From the NCBI RefSeq assembly GCF_000315425.1, contig NZ_JH992922.1, positions 1,903,248 through 1,967,247 on the forward strand: a DNA stretch of 64,000 nt, read 5' to 3'. Positions 17,158 through 27,420 of the stretch are shown in pieces. Origin of the DNA: Massilia timonae CCUG 45783 (lineage in GTDB: Bacteria; Pseudomonadota; Gammaproteobacteria; Burkholderiales; Burkholderiaceae_D). The position numbers and the translations under genes are program-made. Each line of letters begins with the position of its first letter. The first letter of the stretch is position 1. The notes under the pieces are model-generated. The model saw only the letters and a list, made by a program, of their open reading frames with translations, was not told the origin of the DNA and searched no databases.

Positions 17158-20100
17158 ATGACTTCCCCGACTTTCACCCACCTGCGCGTCCACTCCGAAT
17201 ACTCCATCGTCGACGGCCTGGTCCGCATCGACGACCTGGTCAAGGCGGCCGTCAAGGACAACCAGCCGGCGCTGGCCGTGACCGACCTGGCCAACACCTT
17301 TTGCCTGGTGCGTTTCTACAAGGCCGCGCGCGGCAAGGGCATCAAGCCGATCGTCGGGGTCGACGCCTGGATCACCAACGACGACAACCGCGACAAGCCG
17401 CACCGCCTGCTGATCCTGGCCAAGAACCATACCGGCTACCTGCAGCTGTGCGACCTGCTGGCGCGCGCCTGGCTCACCAACCAGCACAAGGGCCGCGCCG
17501 AGATCCGCACCGAGTGGCTGGAGGCGCTGGCGACGTCCGTCTCGACCCTGCATCCCGACGAGCCCCAGGCCAACGCCCTGATCGTGCTGTCGGGCGCCCA
17601 TTTCGGCGACATCGGCCAGGCGATCGAGAACGGCGATTTGCCGAAGGCCGAGGCGAACGCCCAGCGCTGGGCGCGCATCTTCCCGGGCCACTTCTATATC
17701 GAGATCCAGCGCGCCGGCCAGCCGAACCAGGAACAGCAGGTGCGCCACTCGGTGGCGCTGGCCGGCCGCCTGGGGCTGCCGGTGGTGGCCACGCACCCGG
17801 TGCAGTTCCTGGACAAGAGCGAGTTCATCGCCCACGAGGCGCGCGTCTGCATCGCCGAAGGCGAGATGCTGGCGAACGCCAAGCGCGTGCGCCGCTTCAA
17901 CGAGAACATGTGCTTCAAGTCGCAGGCCGAGATGCTTGAATTGTTCAAGGACTTGCCGGGCGCGCTGGCCAACTCGGTCGAAATCGCCAAGCGCTGCAAC
18001 GTCACGCTCACCCTGGGCAAGCCGCAGCTGCCGAACTTCCCGACCCCGGGCATGACGATCGACGAATTCCTGGTCGCGGAAACGAAAAAAGGCCTCGAGG
18101 AGCGCCTGGTCCAGCTGTATCCCGACCCGGCCAAGCGCGAGCAGGAACGGCCGCGCTACGAGGCGCGCCTGGAGTTCGAGAACAACACCATCATCAAGAT
18201 GAAGTTCCCGGGCTACTTCCTGATCGTGGCGGAGTTCATCCAGTGGGGCAAGAACAACGGCGTGCCGATCGGCCCGGGCCGCGGCTCGGGCGCGGGTTCC
18301 CTGGTCGCCTACGCCCTCAAGATCACCGACCTCGATCCGCTGAAGTACAACCTGCTGTTCGAGCGTTTCCTGAATCCCGAGCGCGTCTCGATGCCCGACT
18401 TCGACATCGACTTCTGCCAGGAAAAGCGCGAACTGGTGATCCAGCACGTGAAAGACCTGTACGGCCGCGACGCGGTGTCGCAGATCGCCACCTTCGGCAC
18501 CATGGCGGCCAAGGGCGCGATCCGCGACGTCGGCCGCGTGCTCGACTTCGGCTACAACTTCTGCGACGGCATCTCCAAACTGATCCCGTTCAAGCCGGGT
18601 AAACCAGTTTCGATCGCCGAGGCGATCGAGGAAGAGCCGCTGCTCAAGGAGCGCCTCGAGAACGAGGAAGAAGTGAAACAGCTGCTCGACCTCGCGCAGC
18701 AGGTCGAGGGCATCACGCGCGGCATCGGCATGCACGCCGGGGGCGTCCTGATCGCGCCGGGCAAGCTCACCGACTTCTGCCCGCTGTACACCCAGGGCGG
18801 CGACGCCGGCGTGGTCTCGCAGTACGACAAGGACGACGTGGAGGCCGTGGGCCTGGTCAAGTTCGACTTCCTGGGCCTGACCACGCTCACGATCCTCGAC
18901 CGCGCCGTCAACTACATCAAGGATCTCGATCCGGCCGAGGCGGATTTCGACCTGGCCGCGCTGCCGCTGGACGACCGCGCGTCGTACAAGCTGCTGTCCG
19001 AGGCCAAGACGGTCGCGATCTTCCAGCTGGAATCGCGCGGCATGCAGGGCATGCTGAAGGACGCGCGTCCCGACCGCTTCGAGGACATCATCGCGCTGGT
19101 GGCGCTGTACCGTCCGGGTCCGATGGACCTGATCCCCGACTTCTGCAAGCGCAAGCACGGCGAAAAGTTCGACTATCCCGACCCGCGCACCGAGTCGATC
19201 CTGTCCGAGACCTACGGCATCATGGTCTACCAGGAGCAGGTGATGCAGATGGCGCAGATCGTGGGCGGCTACTCGCTGGGCGGCGCCGACATGCTGCGCC
19301 GCGCGATGGGCAAGAAGAAGGCCGAAGAGATGGCCGAGCACCGCGAGATCTTCCGCGCCGGCGCCGCCAAGGACGGCCTGTCGACCGAGAAGGCCGACGA
19401 GATCTTCGACCTGATGGAAAAGTTCGCGGGCTACGGCTTCAACAAGTCGCACGCAGCCGCCTATGCGCTGCTGTCGTACCACACCGCCTACCTGAAGGTG
19501 CACCATACCGCCGCGTTCATGGCAGCCAACATGTCGCTGGCGATGGAAGACACCGAGAAGATCAAGATCCTGGTCGAGGACGCGAAAGAAGTCTGCAAGC
19601 TCGTGATCCTGCCGCCGGACGTCAACGAATCGCAGTTCCGCTTCACGCCGGAAGGCGAGCCGAGGTCGAAGACCGGCAAGCAGGTGACCAATATCCGCTA
19701 CGGCCTGGGCGGCGTGAAAGGCGCGGGGCAGGGCGCGATCGAAGCCATCATCGCCGCGCGCAAGGAGGGCGGCAAGTTCAAGGACCTGTTCGATTTCTGC
19801 AAGCGGGTCGACCGCAAGCAGATCAACCGCCGCACCATCGAGTCCCTGATCCGCGCCGGGGCGATGGACGCCTTCGGCGTCGACCGCGCCGTGCTGCTGG
19901 CGTCGGTGGCGTTCGCGATGGAAGCGGCCGGCCAGGCGGCGGCGGCGGCCAACCAGGTCAGCCTGTTCGGCGGCGACGATTCCGACCTCGTGGCGCCGCC
20001 CGAGTACGTCAAGGCCACGCCCTGGACCGACCGCCAGAAGCTGTCCGAAGAAAAGATCGCGCTCGGCTACTACCTGTCGGGCCATATGTTCGACTCGTAC

Positions 20101-20652
20101 GCGCAAGAGGTGCGGCGCTTCGCCAAGACCAAGCTGAAGGACCTGGAGCCGTCGCGCGACCCGCGCATGATGTGCGGCGTGATCACGGGCGTGCGCACCC
20201 AGATGACCCAGCGCGGCAAGATCCTGATCGTGGCGCTGGACGACAAGACCGCGGTGCACGAGGTGACGATCTACAGCGAGGTGGCCGAGGCCAACAAGCA
20301 CGCCCTCAAGGAAGACGAGTTCCTGCTGGTGGTCGGCAAGGTGTCCGAAGACCGCTTCAACGGCGGCCTGCGCATCACGGCCGAGAAGGTGTTCGACATC
20401 GCGGCGTCGCGCATCCAGTACGGGCACAAGCTCGAGATGGACCTGAGCACGTCGATCGACCCGGCGAAGATCGCCGACGTGCTGCAGCCCTACCGGGTGC
20501 AGGACGGGATGCCGGTCAGCCTGCGGCTGGAGACGAATGGCATTCCCTACGTCATGCAGCTGGGCGACGACTGGCGCGTGGCGCCATCCGACACGCTCAA
20601 GCAGGCGCTCGAGCTGACGCTGGGGGCGAAGGACGTGGCGGTCGAATACTGA
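17158..20652 (+). CDS. dnaE: DNA polymerase III alpha subunit
   Basis: The 1164-residue replicative polymerase. An N-terminal PHP domain starts at THLRVHSEYSIVDG; the palm motif MPDFDIDFC with two catalytic aspartates lies near residue 411, and GPGRGSGAGSLVAY precedes it. The third acidic palm residue is in the LVKFDFLGL block. Finger motifs (GIMVYQEQVMQMAQ) and GYGFNKSHAAAYA follow, then an OB-fold and C-terminal tail. Length matches the normal DnaE1 of about 1160. The gene stands alone with no co-directional neighbour. Confidence 0.97.
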   Translation: MTSPTFTHLRVHSEYSIVDGLVRIDDLVKAAVKDNQPALAVTDLANTFCLVRFYKAARGKGIKPIVGVDAWITNDDNRDKPHRLLILAKNHTGYLQLCDLLARAWLTNQHKGRAEIRTEWLEALATSVSTLHPDEPQANALIVLSGAHFGDIGQAIENGDLPKAEANAQRWARIFPGHFYIEIQRAGQPNQEQQVRHSVALAGRLGLPVVATHPVQFLDKSEFIAHEARVCIAEGEMLANAKRVRRFNENMCFKSQAEMLELFKDLPGALANSVEIAKRCNVTLTLGKPQLPNFPTPGMTIDEFLVAETKKGLEERLVQLYPDPAKREQERPRYEARLEFENNTIIKMKFPGYFLIVAEFIQWGKNNGVPIGPGRGSGAGSLVAYALKITDLDPLKYNLLFERFLNPERVSMPDFDIDFCQEKRELVIQHVKDLYGRDAVSQIATFGTMAAKGAIRDVGRVLDFGYNFCDGISKLIPFKPGKPVSIAEAIEEEPLLKERLENEEEVKQLLDLAQQVEGITRGIGMHAGGVLIAPGKLTDFCPLYTQGGDAGVVSQYDKDDVEAVGLVKFDFLGLTTLTILDRAVNYIKDLDPAEADFDLAALPLDDRASYKLLSEAKTVAIFQLESRGMQGMLKDARPDRFEDIIALVALYRPGPMDLIPDFCKRKHGEKFDYPDPRTESILSETYGIMVYQEQVMQMAQIVGGYSLGGADMLRRAMGKKKAEEMAEHREIFRAGAAKDGLSTEKADEIFDLMEKFAGYGFNKSHAAAYALLSYHTAYLKVHHTAAFMAANMSLAMEDTEKIKILVEDAKEVCKLVILPPDVNESQFRFTPEGEPRSKTGKQVTNIRYGLGGVKGAGQGAIEAIIAARKEGGKFKDLFDFCKRVDRKQINRRTIESLIRAGAMDAFGVDRAVLLASVAFAMEAAGQAAAAANQVSLFGGDDSDLVAPPEYVKATPWTDRQKLSEEKIALGYYLSGHMFDSYAQEVRRFAKTKLKDLEPSRDPRMMCGVITGVRTQMTQRGKILIVALDDKTAVHEVTIYSEVAEANKHALKEDEFLLVVGKVSEDRFNGGLRITAEKVFDIAASRIQYGHKLEMDLSTSIDPAKIADVLQPYRVQDGMPVSLRLETNGIPYVMQLGDDWRVAPSDTLKQALELTLGAKDVAVEY

Positions 20653-20686
20653 TCGGGTGTTGGCGCGTCCTTGAACCCTGCCGTCG

Positions 20687-21514
20687 TCAAGACTGCGGGT
20701 GTTCGCGCAACCCGATCGTGGCCTGGGTCGTGCCGTTCGCGGCCCGCTCCAGCACCACCTTGCGGTTGCTCGATTCCTGGTCGCGCTGCGCCTCGCGGTG
20801 CCACAGGTGCAGCACCTCGGTGGCCAGCGCGCCGTCCTTGCGCAGCACGCCGGCGTGGAACAGGCGCACCACCAGGTCCGAATCCTCGTGGCCCCAGCCG
20901 GTGAAGCTCTCGTCGAAGCCGTTCACCTTCACCAGGTCCGATTTCCACACCGCCAGGTTGCAGCTCTTGATGCGGCGCCAGCTGAACTTGCGCCGCACAC
21001 GGCCGAGGTCGGGCCAGCGCAGCATGGTCTGGATCACCTTGTTCATGTCGCCGGCGAGGCGGTGACGCAGGCGTTCGCCCACGCTCATGCCGGCGACGTC
21101 GATGTGCTCGCGCAGCGCACGTTCGGTCAGTCCCTGGCTCAGGAGGATGCGGCTGCCCGACACCAGGAAGCCGGGCTGGGCCAGCGCGCGGTGGCGGCGG
21201 ATGAAGTCGCGTTGCGGGACGCAATCGCCGTCCAGGAAGATGATATAGTCGCCTGTTGCCGCCAGGGTGCCGCGGTTGCGCGCCATGGCGGCGCGAAAGC
21301 CTTCGTCCGGCTGCCACACGTGCCTGACGGGCACCGGCGCCCCGGCCGCCAGGCGCTCGATGCAGTCCCGCGTGTTGGCAGTCGAGCCGTCATCGGCGAT
21401 AATGATTTCGAAATTCTTGTCGTCCTGTAAAAAACAGGCTTCCACCACCGCCTCCAGGGCGTCGGGCCGGTTGTACGTGGTGATCACGACCGAAATTGTC
21501 TGTGTTTGCTGCAT
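20687..21514 (-). CDS. family 2 glycosyltransferase
   Basis: A 275-residue GT-A enzyme. It opens with the canonical ISVVITTYNRPDAL strand, has the nucleotide-sugar site IIADDGST and the metal-binding DGDC, and later GFDESFTGWGHEDSDLVVR, the acceptor-side motif of the galactosyltransferase-like C-terminal part. It diverges from an O-antigen ligase gene followed by msbA, so a role in lipopolysaccharide core or surface glycan assembly is likely. The sugar is unknown. Confidence 0.87.
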   Translation of the reverse strand: MQQTQTISVVITTYNRPDALEAVVEACFLQDDKNFEIIIADDGSTANTRDCIERLAAGAPVPVRHVWQPDEGFRAAMARNRGTLAATGDYIIFLDGDCVPQRDFIRRHRALAQPGFLVSGSRILLSQGLTERALREHIDVAGMSVGERLRHRLAGDMNKVIQTMLRWPDLGRVRRKFSWRRIKSCNLAVWKSDLVKVNGFDESFTGWGHEDSDLVVRLFHAGVLRKDGALATEVLHLWHREAQRDQESSNRKVVLERAANGTTQATIGLREHPQS

Positions 21515-21564
21515 TGCTGTCCGATTTTAGGCCTAGGCCGCAAGAATATCCCACAAGAACCTGA

Positions 21565-22854
21565 ATGAACAATAAGCCGATGATGTCCCGGGAGCCAATG
21601 CAGGTTTGGATCGGCTTCCAGGTGTTCCTGTTTCCCTTCCTTAGCCTGACCACGCCTTCCGGCATCGGATTTTCCAGCCTCCTGTTCCTGCTGACGGCCC
21701 TGTGCGTGCCGCGCAAGGCCTGGGCGGCCTTGACGCCGCACTGGAAAGAGATCCGCTGGGTGGTCGCCGCCTTCTGGTTCCAGTTCGCGCTGGCCATCGT
21801 GGCCGTGCTGGTCCGGCCCGAAGCCGGCCTCGATTTCCTCGACAAACCCTCGCGCATGCTGCTCGGCCTGAGCTGCATGGCCCTGGTCCTGCTGGCGCGG
21901 CCTTCGCCCGCCACCCTGTGGTGGGGCGTGGTGGCCGGCAGCGTGGCCGCGTTGCCCTTCGTCGCCTGGCAGCGCATCGTGCTGCAGGTCGAGCGCCCCG
22001 GCGGCTTCCTGAACGCGATCACCTTCGGCGACCTGGCGCTGGTGCTGGGCCTGGTGGCGCTGACGGCGGCGATCGACTATCGCCACCATACCCGCAAGGC
22101 GATGCTGGCCGGGATCGGGGCGCTGGCCGGGCTGGCCGCCTGCATGCTGACCGGCACCCGCGGCGCCTGGGTCGCGCTGGCGCTGGCCGCGCTGCTGTTC
22201 CTGAGCTATGCCCAGCTGCTGAAGAGCCGCAAGGTGCGCCTGCTGCTGGCCGGCAGCTTCGCCCTGGTCGGCGCCGCCTTCTTCGTGCCGGCCACCGGCA
22301 TGCAGGAACGCGCGCTGCAGGGCGTGGACGACGTCCAGACCTGGGTCGACGGCGGCAACGTCTTCACCAACGTCGGCACCCGGCTCGAATTGTGGAAGGG
22401 CGCGGCGATCCTGATCGAGGAGCGGCCGCTGTTCGGCCTGGACCGCAACACGGTGCGCGCCGAGATCCGCCGCCTGGTGGAAGAGGGCACGCTCGATCCG
22501 GCGATCCTGTCGCTCGAACACCTGCATAATGACGCCCTGCAGGCGCTCGCCACCGGCGGCGTGTTCGGGCTGGCGGCCTGGATCGGCATCCTGGCGGCGC
22601 CTTTCGTTTTCTTCGCGCGCCAGCTGGGCCGCAGCAGCGCGGACCGCGCGCTGGGCGCCAGCCTGCCGCAATTCGCGCCGGCGCTGGCCGGCATGCTGGT
22701 GGTGCTGTGCTACTTCAGCTTCGGCCTGACCGAAGTCATTTTCTGGTCCCTCAAGGGCAGCATGTTCTATGCGCTGATGGTGTTCCTGCTCATGGGATTC
22801 TGCCTGGCCGCCCGGCCGGCAAGGGAAGCAAAGGTTGAACAACGTGGAAACTAA
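21565..22854 (+). CDS. O-antigen ligase family membrane protein
   Basis: A 429-residue membrane protein with about twelve hydrophobic helices and the periplasmic Wzy_C/WaaL loop, including TGTRGAWVAL and the later HLHNDALQALATGG with the conserved histidine. This family joins polysaccharide to lipid A core or polymerises O units. The start at 21565 is ATG but lacks a clear ribosome site; ATG 21580 or 21583 are alternatives. The gene overlaps msbA by 20 bases, so the two are co-expressed. Confidence 0.85.
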   Translation: MNNKPMMSREPMQVWIGFQVFLFPFLSLTTPSGIGFSSLLFLLTALCVPRKAWAALTPHWKEIRWVVAAFWFQFALAIVAVLVRPEAGLDFLDKPSRMLLGLSCMALVLLARPSPATLWWGVVAGSVAALPFVAWQRIVLQVERPGGFLNAITFGDLALVLGLVALTAAIDYRHHTRKAMLAGIGALAGLAACMLTGTRGAWVALALAALLFLSYAQLLKSRKVRLLLAGSFALVGAAFFVPATGMQERALQGVDDVQTWVDGGNVFTNVGTRLELWKGAAILIEERPLFGLDRNTVRAEIRRLVEEGTLDPAILSLEHLHNDALQALATGGVFGLAAWIGILAAPFVFFARQLGRSSADRALGASLPQFAPALAGMLVVLCYFSFGLTEVIFWSLKGSMFYALMVFLLMGFCLAARPAREAKVEQRGN

Positions 22855-24568
22855 CCTCATCGTCCGGCGCCTGCTCGCGCTGGTCAAACCGTATCAGTCG
22901 CGCGCCTGGATGGCGCTGCTGTCGATGGCCATCACGGCCGCCACCCAGCCGCTGCTGGGCGAGGCGCTCAAGGTCCTGCTCGACGACGGCTTCAAGGAGA
23001 ACATCGACTTCAGCCTGTGGTGGATCCCGGCGATCCTGGTGTCGATCTTCATCCTGCGCGGCATCGGCACCTTCGGCACCGCCTACTTCAACAACTGGGT
23101 GCTGTCTCGAGTTCTTAACGACATGCGCGCACTTGCTTTTGAACGTGTTTTGCGCCTGCCGGTGGCGCGCTACCAGGACGAATCGACGGGCAAGATCATC
23201 AACACCGTGGTCAACGACGTGCGCCAGGTGGTGGACATGATCCAGTCGGTGTTCGTGGCCTGCGTGCGCGACGTGCTGGTGGTGATCGGCCTGCTCGGCA
23301 CCCTGCTGTACCTGAACTGGAAGCTGACCCTGGTCGCCATCATCGTGATCCCGCTGACCGCCGTCATCGTGCGCACCACCACCAAGCGCCTGCGCAACCT
23401 GAACCGCGAGAGCCAGCGCGTCACCGCCGAGATGACCGGCGTGGTCGAGGAAGCCGCGCGCGGCCACCAGGTGATCCGCGTGTTCTCGGGCGAGAAGTAC
23501 GAGCGCCAGCGCTTCCACAAGCGCAGCGAAGCCCTGCGCGGCTTCTCGCAGCGCATGACGGTGGCCTTCGCCGCCACCACCCCGGTGACCCAGATCGCCA
23601 CTTCCCTGGCGTTGTCGCTGGTGATTGTGCTGGCGATCCAGGCCGACATGACGGTGGGCGAGTTCACCCAGTTCGTGACCATGATGCTGATGCTGCTCAC
23701 GCCCCTGAAATCGCTGGCCGAGGTGAACGGCCCGATGCAGCGCGGGATGGCGGCGGCCGAGACGGTGTTCGGGATCATCGATTCGGAGCCCGAGGCCGAC
23801 ACCGGCAGCCGCGAACTGGGTCGCGCCAAAGGCCACCTGGTGCTGGAGAACGTGGTGTTCCGCTATCCGAACGCGCTCAATCCGGCCATGAATGGCGTCT
23901 CGCTGGAGGTCAAGCCGGGGCAGACGGTGGCGCTGGTGGGCGTGTCGGGCGGCGGCAAGTCCACTTTCGTGAACCTGGTCACGCGCTTCTACGATCCGGA
24001 AGCCGGCCGCCTGCTGCTCGACGGCGTGCCGTACACCGACATCAGGCTGGCCTCGCTGCGCGGCCAGCTGGCGATGGTGAGCCAGAACGTGGTGCTGTTC
24101 GACGATACGCTGGCGGCGAATATCGCCTACGGCGCCGAGCAGGTCGACTACGAGCGCCTGGCGGCGGCAGTCCGGGCGGCTCATTTGACCGACGTGGTGG
24201 CGCGCCTGCCGGACGGCATCGACACCCGCATCGGCGAGAACGGCTCGCGCCTGTCGGGCGGCCAGCGCCAGCGGGTGGCGATCGCGCGCGCGATCTACAA
24301 GGATGCGCCGCTGCTGATATTGGACGAGGCCACGTCGGCGCTGGACAACGAGAGCGAACGCGCGGTGCAGGCGGCGCTCGACACGCTGATGGCCGGCCGC
24401 ACCACGATCGTGATCGCGCACCGCCTGTCGACGATCGAACGCGCCGACCGGATCGTGGTGATGGAGGCCGGGCGTATCGTGGAGCAGGGGACGCATGACG
24501 AACTGCTGGCGATGAAGGGCATGTATGCCAATCTGTATCACCTGCAGTTCACGGCCGAGGCGAAATAA
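22835..24568 (+). CDS. msbA: lipid A export ABC transporter
   Basis: A 577-residue half-transporter that flips lipid A-core across the inner membrane. The TTG start at 22835 follows GGGAAG; GTG 22844 is possible. Six helices cover about residues 20-310, then the ATPase domain with Walker A GVSGGGKST (about 368), signature LSGGQRQR (about 474) and ILDEATSALD. Length matches MsbA. It is translated from within the end of the ligase gene, and the pair with the glycosyltransferase points to lipopolysaccharide assembly. Confidence 0.93.
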   Translation: MNNVETNLIVRRLLALVKPYQSRAWMALLSMAITAATQPLLGEALKVLLDDGFKENIDFSLWWIPAILVSIFILRGIGTFGTAYFNNWVLSRVLNDMRALAFERVLRLPVARYQDESTGKIINTVVNDVRQVVDMIQSVFVACVRDVLVVIGLLGTLLYLNWKLTLVAIIVIPLTAVIVRTTTKRLRNLNRESQRVTAEMTGVVEEAARGHQVIRVFSGEKYERQRFHKRSEALRGFSQRMTVAFAATTPVTQIATSLALSLVIVLAIQADMTVGEFTQFVTMMLMLLTPLKSLAEVNGPMQRGMAAAETVFGIIDSEPEADTGSRELGRAKGHLVLENVVFRYPNALNPAMNGVSLEVKPGQTVALVGVSGGGKSTFVNLVTRFYDPEAGRLLLDGVPYTDIRLASLRGQLAMVSQNVVLFDDTLAANIAYGAEQVDYERLAAAVRAAHLTDVVARLPDGIDTRIGENGSRLSGGQRQRVAIARAIYKDAPLLILDEATSALDNESERAVQAALDTLMAGRTTIVIAHRLSTIERADRIVVMEAGRIVEQGTHDELLAMKGMYANLYHLQFTAEAK

Positions 24569-24595
24569 CCACCGCCGCCCCACGTGCCGGCGCGC

Positions 24596-26857
24596 TCAGC
24601 GCGCGTAATGCGCCGCTTCCCCCGCCTGCTCGTGGCCAAGGCTGACGCCATTGGCCCTTTCCTGCACCGCTTCCACATACCGCTTGAGCGCATCGTCCAG
24701 CGACGGCAACAGCAGGCCGCGCTCGCTGCTCAGGGCGCTGTAGCCCGGCCGGCGCGCGGCGTAGCCGCACTCCTCGACCGAGACTTCCTGAAGCCGCTCG
24801 CTCGAGACGCCGGCCGCCGCGCAGGCGCGCCGGGCCAGCTCGAACCAACTGACCGCCTCGCCGTTGGTCAGGTGCCAGATCCCGCGCTCGCGGTCGATCA
24901 GCAGGTCGAGCGACACGTTGACCAGGTCGGGCACGTAGGTCGGCGACACCGTCACGTCGCTCGCCGCCTGGAACGGCAGGCCGACGTCGAGCGCGTTCAG
25001 GGCCTGGGTCACGAAGTTTTGCTGGTCCCAGGGGCCGAAGAAGGAACTGGTGCGGATCACCAGCGCCTGCGGATCGGCGTCCAGCACGCGCTGCTCGGCC
25101 TCCAGCTTGCTGCGGCCGTACACGCCGAGCGGGTTGGCCAGGTCGGACTCGACATACGGCTGTTCCCTGGCGCCGTCGAACACCAGGTCGCTCGAGAAGG
25201 TCATGAAGCGCAGCGCATGGCGGATGCAGGCCAGCGCCAGCACGGTCGGGCCCAGCGTGTTCTCGCGCATGCAGCGGTCGAAGTCGGCTTCGGCCTCGTC
25301 GACCCGCACGTAGCCGCCGGCATTGACGATCGCCCACGGCTTGAAGCGCACGATCGCCGCTTCCACCGAGGCCGGGTCGGTGATGTCCATCTCCTGGCGC
25401 GTCAGCACGTGGCAGGCCAGGTTGCGCTTTTCGCAGATGCGCTTGAAGCTTGAGCCCAGGGTGCCGCTGGCGCCCGAGATCAGGATCGGCTGCACGGGGC
25501 TCGACTTGAACTGGCTGCGCACGGCGATGTCGGCCACCGCGGTGCGGGTCGCGACTGGTTTGCACAGGAAGCGGCCCGGCCGGCGCCACCAGCCTTCGCC
25601 CTGCAGCACCGGATTCGATAGCGGCCGCTTGCTGGCCAGCTCGCGCATCAGGGTGGCGACCGCGGTCGGCCGCGGCGCCGGGCCGCGCACGTCGAACGGG
25701 CCCGGCTCGTAGTAGCCGCGGCATTCGGTCACCAGGCAGTTCCAGTCGAAGGAGCCGAGCAGGGCCCACACCGTGACCGCGCGCACGTCGGCGCCTTGCT
25801 GGCGCGCCTTGAGCGCGGCATTCCAGATCTCGAGCAGCCAGCGCATCTGGTCTTCGCGGTTGGCGTCGATATGGGCTTCGGTGATGGCGATCGGCAGCCC
25901 ATAGCGTTCCCAGGTCTCCATCAGCAGCGGGGCGATCCCCGGCGTGGGCGTGGCCAGCGCGCGCGGCGCCTCGACGTCGGCGTGCGGCACGCCGCGAAAC
26001 ACGTGGCGATGGGTTTCAGGATAGCGCTCGGGACGATGGTCGAGCCAGCGCTCGCTGGTGATGTAGTAGTTCACGCCAACGACGTCGGGCGGGCAGGGGT
26101 TGTCGCGGAACCAGCGCAGCTCTTCCTCGCCGGCGCCGGAGTCGAGCAGGTAACGCCACAGCTTGTGGTTCTCGTCGATCATCCCGCACAGCAGGTCCCA
26201 GGCCAGCCAGCGGCGCTCGTTGAAGAAGCCGGTGATCTCTTCCATCTCGGGGGTGCCGTAGGTCTTCGACAGGTCGTCGGTCTGGACCAGTTTGGCCTGC
26301 GGATTGACGGCGCGGATCGCGCGCATCGACAGCACGGTGGCGCGGCATTGCACCAGCAGGGCGCGGATGAAGGTGGCTTCGTCGCCGCCGTGCGGATACC
26401 AGACCCCGGCCAGGCCCGAAAAGCGCGCCGTGGTGCAGATCTCGTTGACCGGCGTGTAGTACTCGATCCAGGGATAGCGCGCCGCCACCGCGCCGGCGTA
26501 TTCGGCCAGCAGGTCGGGGAAGGCGGGATCGATCAGGCTGGTGTGGCGCGGGCCGCTGCCGTGGTGGACCAGGCCCACGATCGGCGTGACGCCCAGCTGG
26601 CGCAGCGCCGGCAGGCGTTCGTCCGGCCACGACCAGTCGGCCTTGTCGACGCCGTCGGGAGCGGTGCGTTCCCACAGCACCGGATAGCGGATCGCCCCGA
26701 TGCCGAGGGAAGCGAAGCGTTCGATGTCCTGCAGGCGCCCGGCGTGGCCGTTGCGGTCCATCTGGCTGAAGTAATTGTCGCGTACGCGGTTGACCGTGCA
26801 TTCGAGACCGCCCCAGAGGGCGAGGTCCGGCGTGGAAGAGTCGGTGTGAATATTCAT
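24596..26857 (-). CDS. fusion of family 1-like glycosidase and RmlD-type sugar-nucleotide reductase
   Basis: A 753-residue two-domain protein. Residues 1 to about 400 form a TIM-barrel glycosidase related to GH1: TPVNE (glutamate near 139) is the acid/base position and ITEAH (glutamate near 337) the nucleophile position. After a linker, residues from about 457 form an RmlD/extended short-chain reductase with the Rossmann motif GASGTLG (about 462) and catalytic YGRSK (Tyr 580, Lys 584). RmlD makes dTDP-rhamnose; the substrate here is open. No signal peptide is seen, so it is cytoplasmic. The gene stands alone, convergent with msbA, consistent with a surface-glycan role. Confidence 0.85.
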   Translation of the reverse strand: MNIHTDSSTPDLALWGGLECTVNRVRDNYFSQMDRNGHAGRLQDIERFASLGIGAIRYPVLWERTAPDGVDKADWSWPDERLPALRQLGVTPIVGLVHHGSGPRHTSLIDPAFPDLLAEYAGAVAARYPWIEYYTPVNEICTTARFSGLAGVWYPHGGDEATFIRALLVQCRATVLSMRAIRAVNPQAKLVQTDDLSKTYGTPEMEEITGFFNERRWLAWDLLCGMIDENHKLWRYLLDSGAGEEELRWFRDNPCPPDVVGVNYYITSERWLDHRPERYPETHRHVFRGVPHADVEAPRALATPTPGIAPLLMETWERYGLPIAITEAHIDANREDQMRWLLEIWNAALKARQQGADVRAVTVWALLGSFDWNCLVTECRGYYEPGPFDVRGPAPRPTAVATLMRELASKRPLSNPVLQGEGWWRRPGRFLCKPVATRTAVADIAVRSQFKSSPVQPILISGASGTLGSSFKRICEKRNLACHVLTRQEMDITDPASVEAAIVRFKPWAIVNAGGYVRVDEAEADFDRCMRENTLGPTVLALACIRHALRFMTFSSDLVFDGAREQPYVESDLANPLGVYGRSKLEAEQRVLDADPQALVIRTSSFFGPWDQQNFVTQALNALDVGLPFQAASDVTVSPTYVPDLVNVSLDLLIDRERGIWHLTNGEAVSWFELARRACAAAGVSSERLQEVSVEECGYAARRPGYSALSSERGLLLPSLDDALKRYVEAVQERANGVSLGHEQAGEAAHYAR

Positions 26858-27144
26858 GAAGTCCGTACCTGCGTAATGAACACAGATCCCAGCCTAACGG
26901 CCCGGTGCAACGGGCTATGTGAAGTAGCCAACACAATTCGGACTTTTCGGACAAATCCTACTTTCTGTAGGCATTTCTTTATTTACCCTTTATAAGTCAA
27001 AGACTTACAGCTATTTACCCGAAGCTTGTGACATCCAGGCACCGCCGTCGGGTCCGGCATGAACCGCTACTGCACCGTTGGCGCGCCGCCGGCCCGCGGT
27101 TCGGGAGACAATGTGCGCCAGGATGATATGGAAGGGAACGAGGC

Positions 27145-27381
27145 ATGTACATGGTGTACTGGACGGTCGTGGATGACGAGGGGGCGCAGCCGCATTCCGA
27201 ATCGTTCGATACCAGCGAGATGGTGGCGGCGATGCAGTTCATGGAAGCGCTGCGCGCGCGCCAGCGCGCCGGCGAAGGCGTGCGCTTCATCACCATGTGC
27301 TCGGAGCATCCGGACGTGGTCGGGCATCCGGGCGTGGACGTCACCGGCCCCGATTACAACTGGAAGAAGCGGCGAAGGTAA
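27145..27381 (+). CDS. small conserved-looking hypothetical protein
   Basis: A 78-residue acidic-then-basic protein starting MYMVYWTVVDDEGAQ and ending KKRRR, with a purine-rich site (AAGGGAACGAGG) before ATG 27145. Codon use matches chromosomal genes and the frame has a natural start and stop. No signal peptide or membrane segment. I do not recognise the family. Confidence 0.6.
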   Translation: MYMVYWTVVDDEGAQPHSESFDTSEMVAAMQFMEALRARQRAGEGVRFITMCSEHPDVVGHPGVDVTGPDYNWKKRRR

Positions 27382-27420
27382 GGAACTTGGGGGGATAGCG
27401 CCAGTGGCGGGAATGACGTG

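Noticed and set aside
16473..17297. Minus-strand frame over the gap before dnaE
   Set aside because: It runs antisense through the end of the PEP-CTERM gene and its terminator and into dnaE, and has no domain or ribosome site.
17056..20427. Minus-strand open frame of over 1100 codons opposite dnaE
   Set aside because: dnaE is certain on the plus strand; the opposite frame is low-complexity Val/Arg/Gln sequence.
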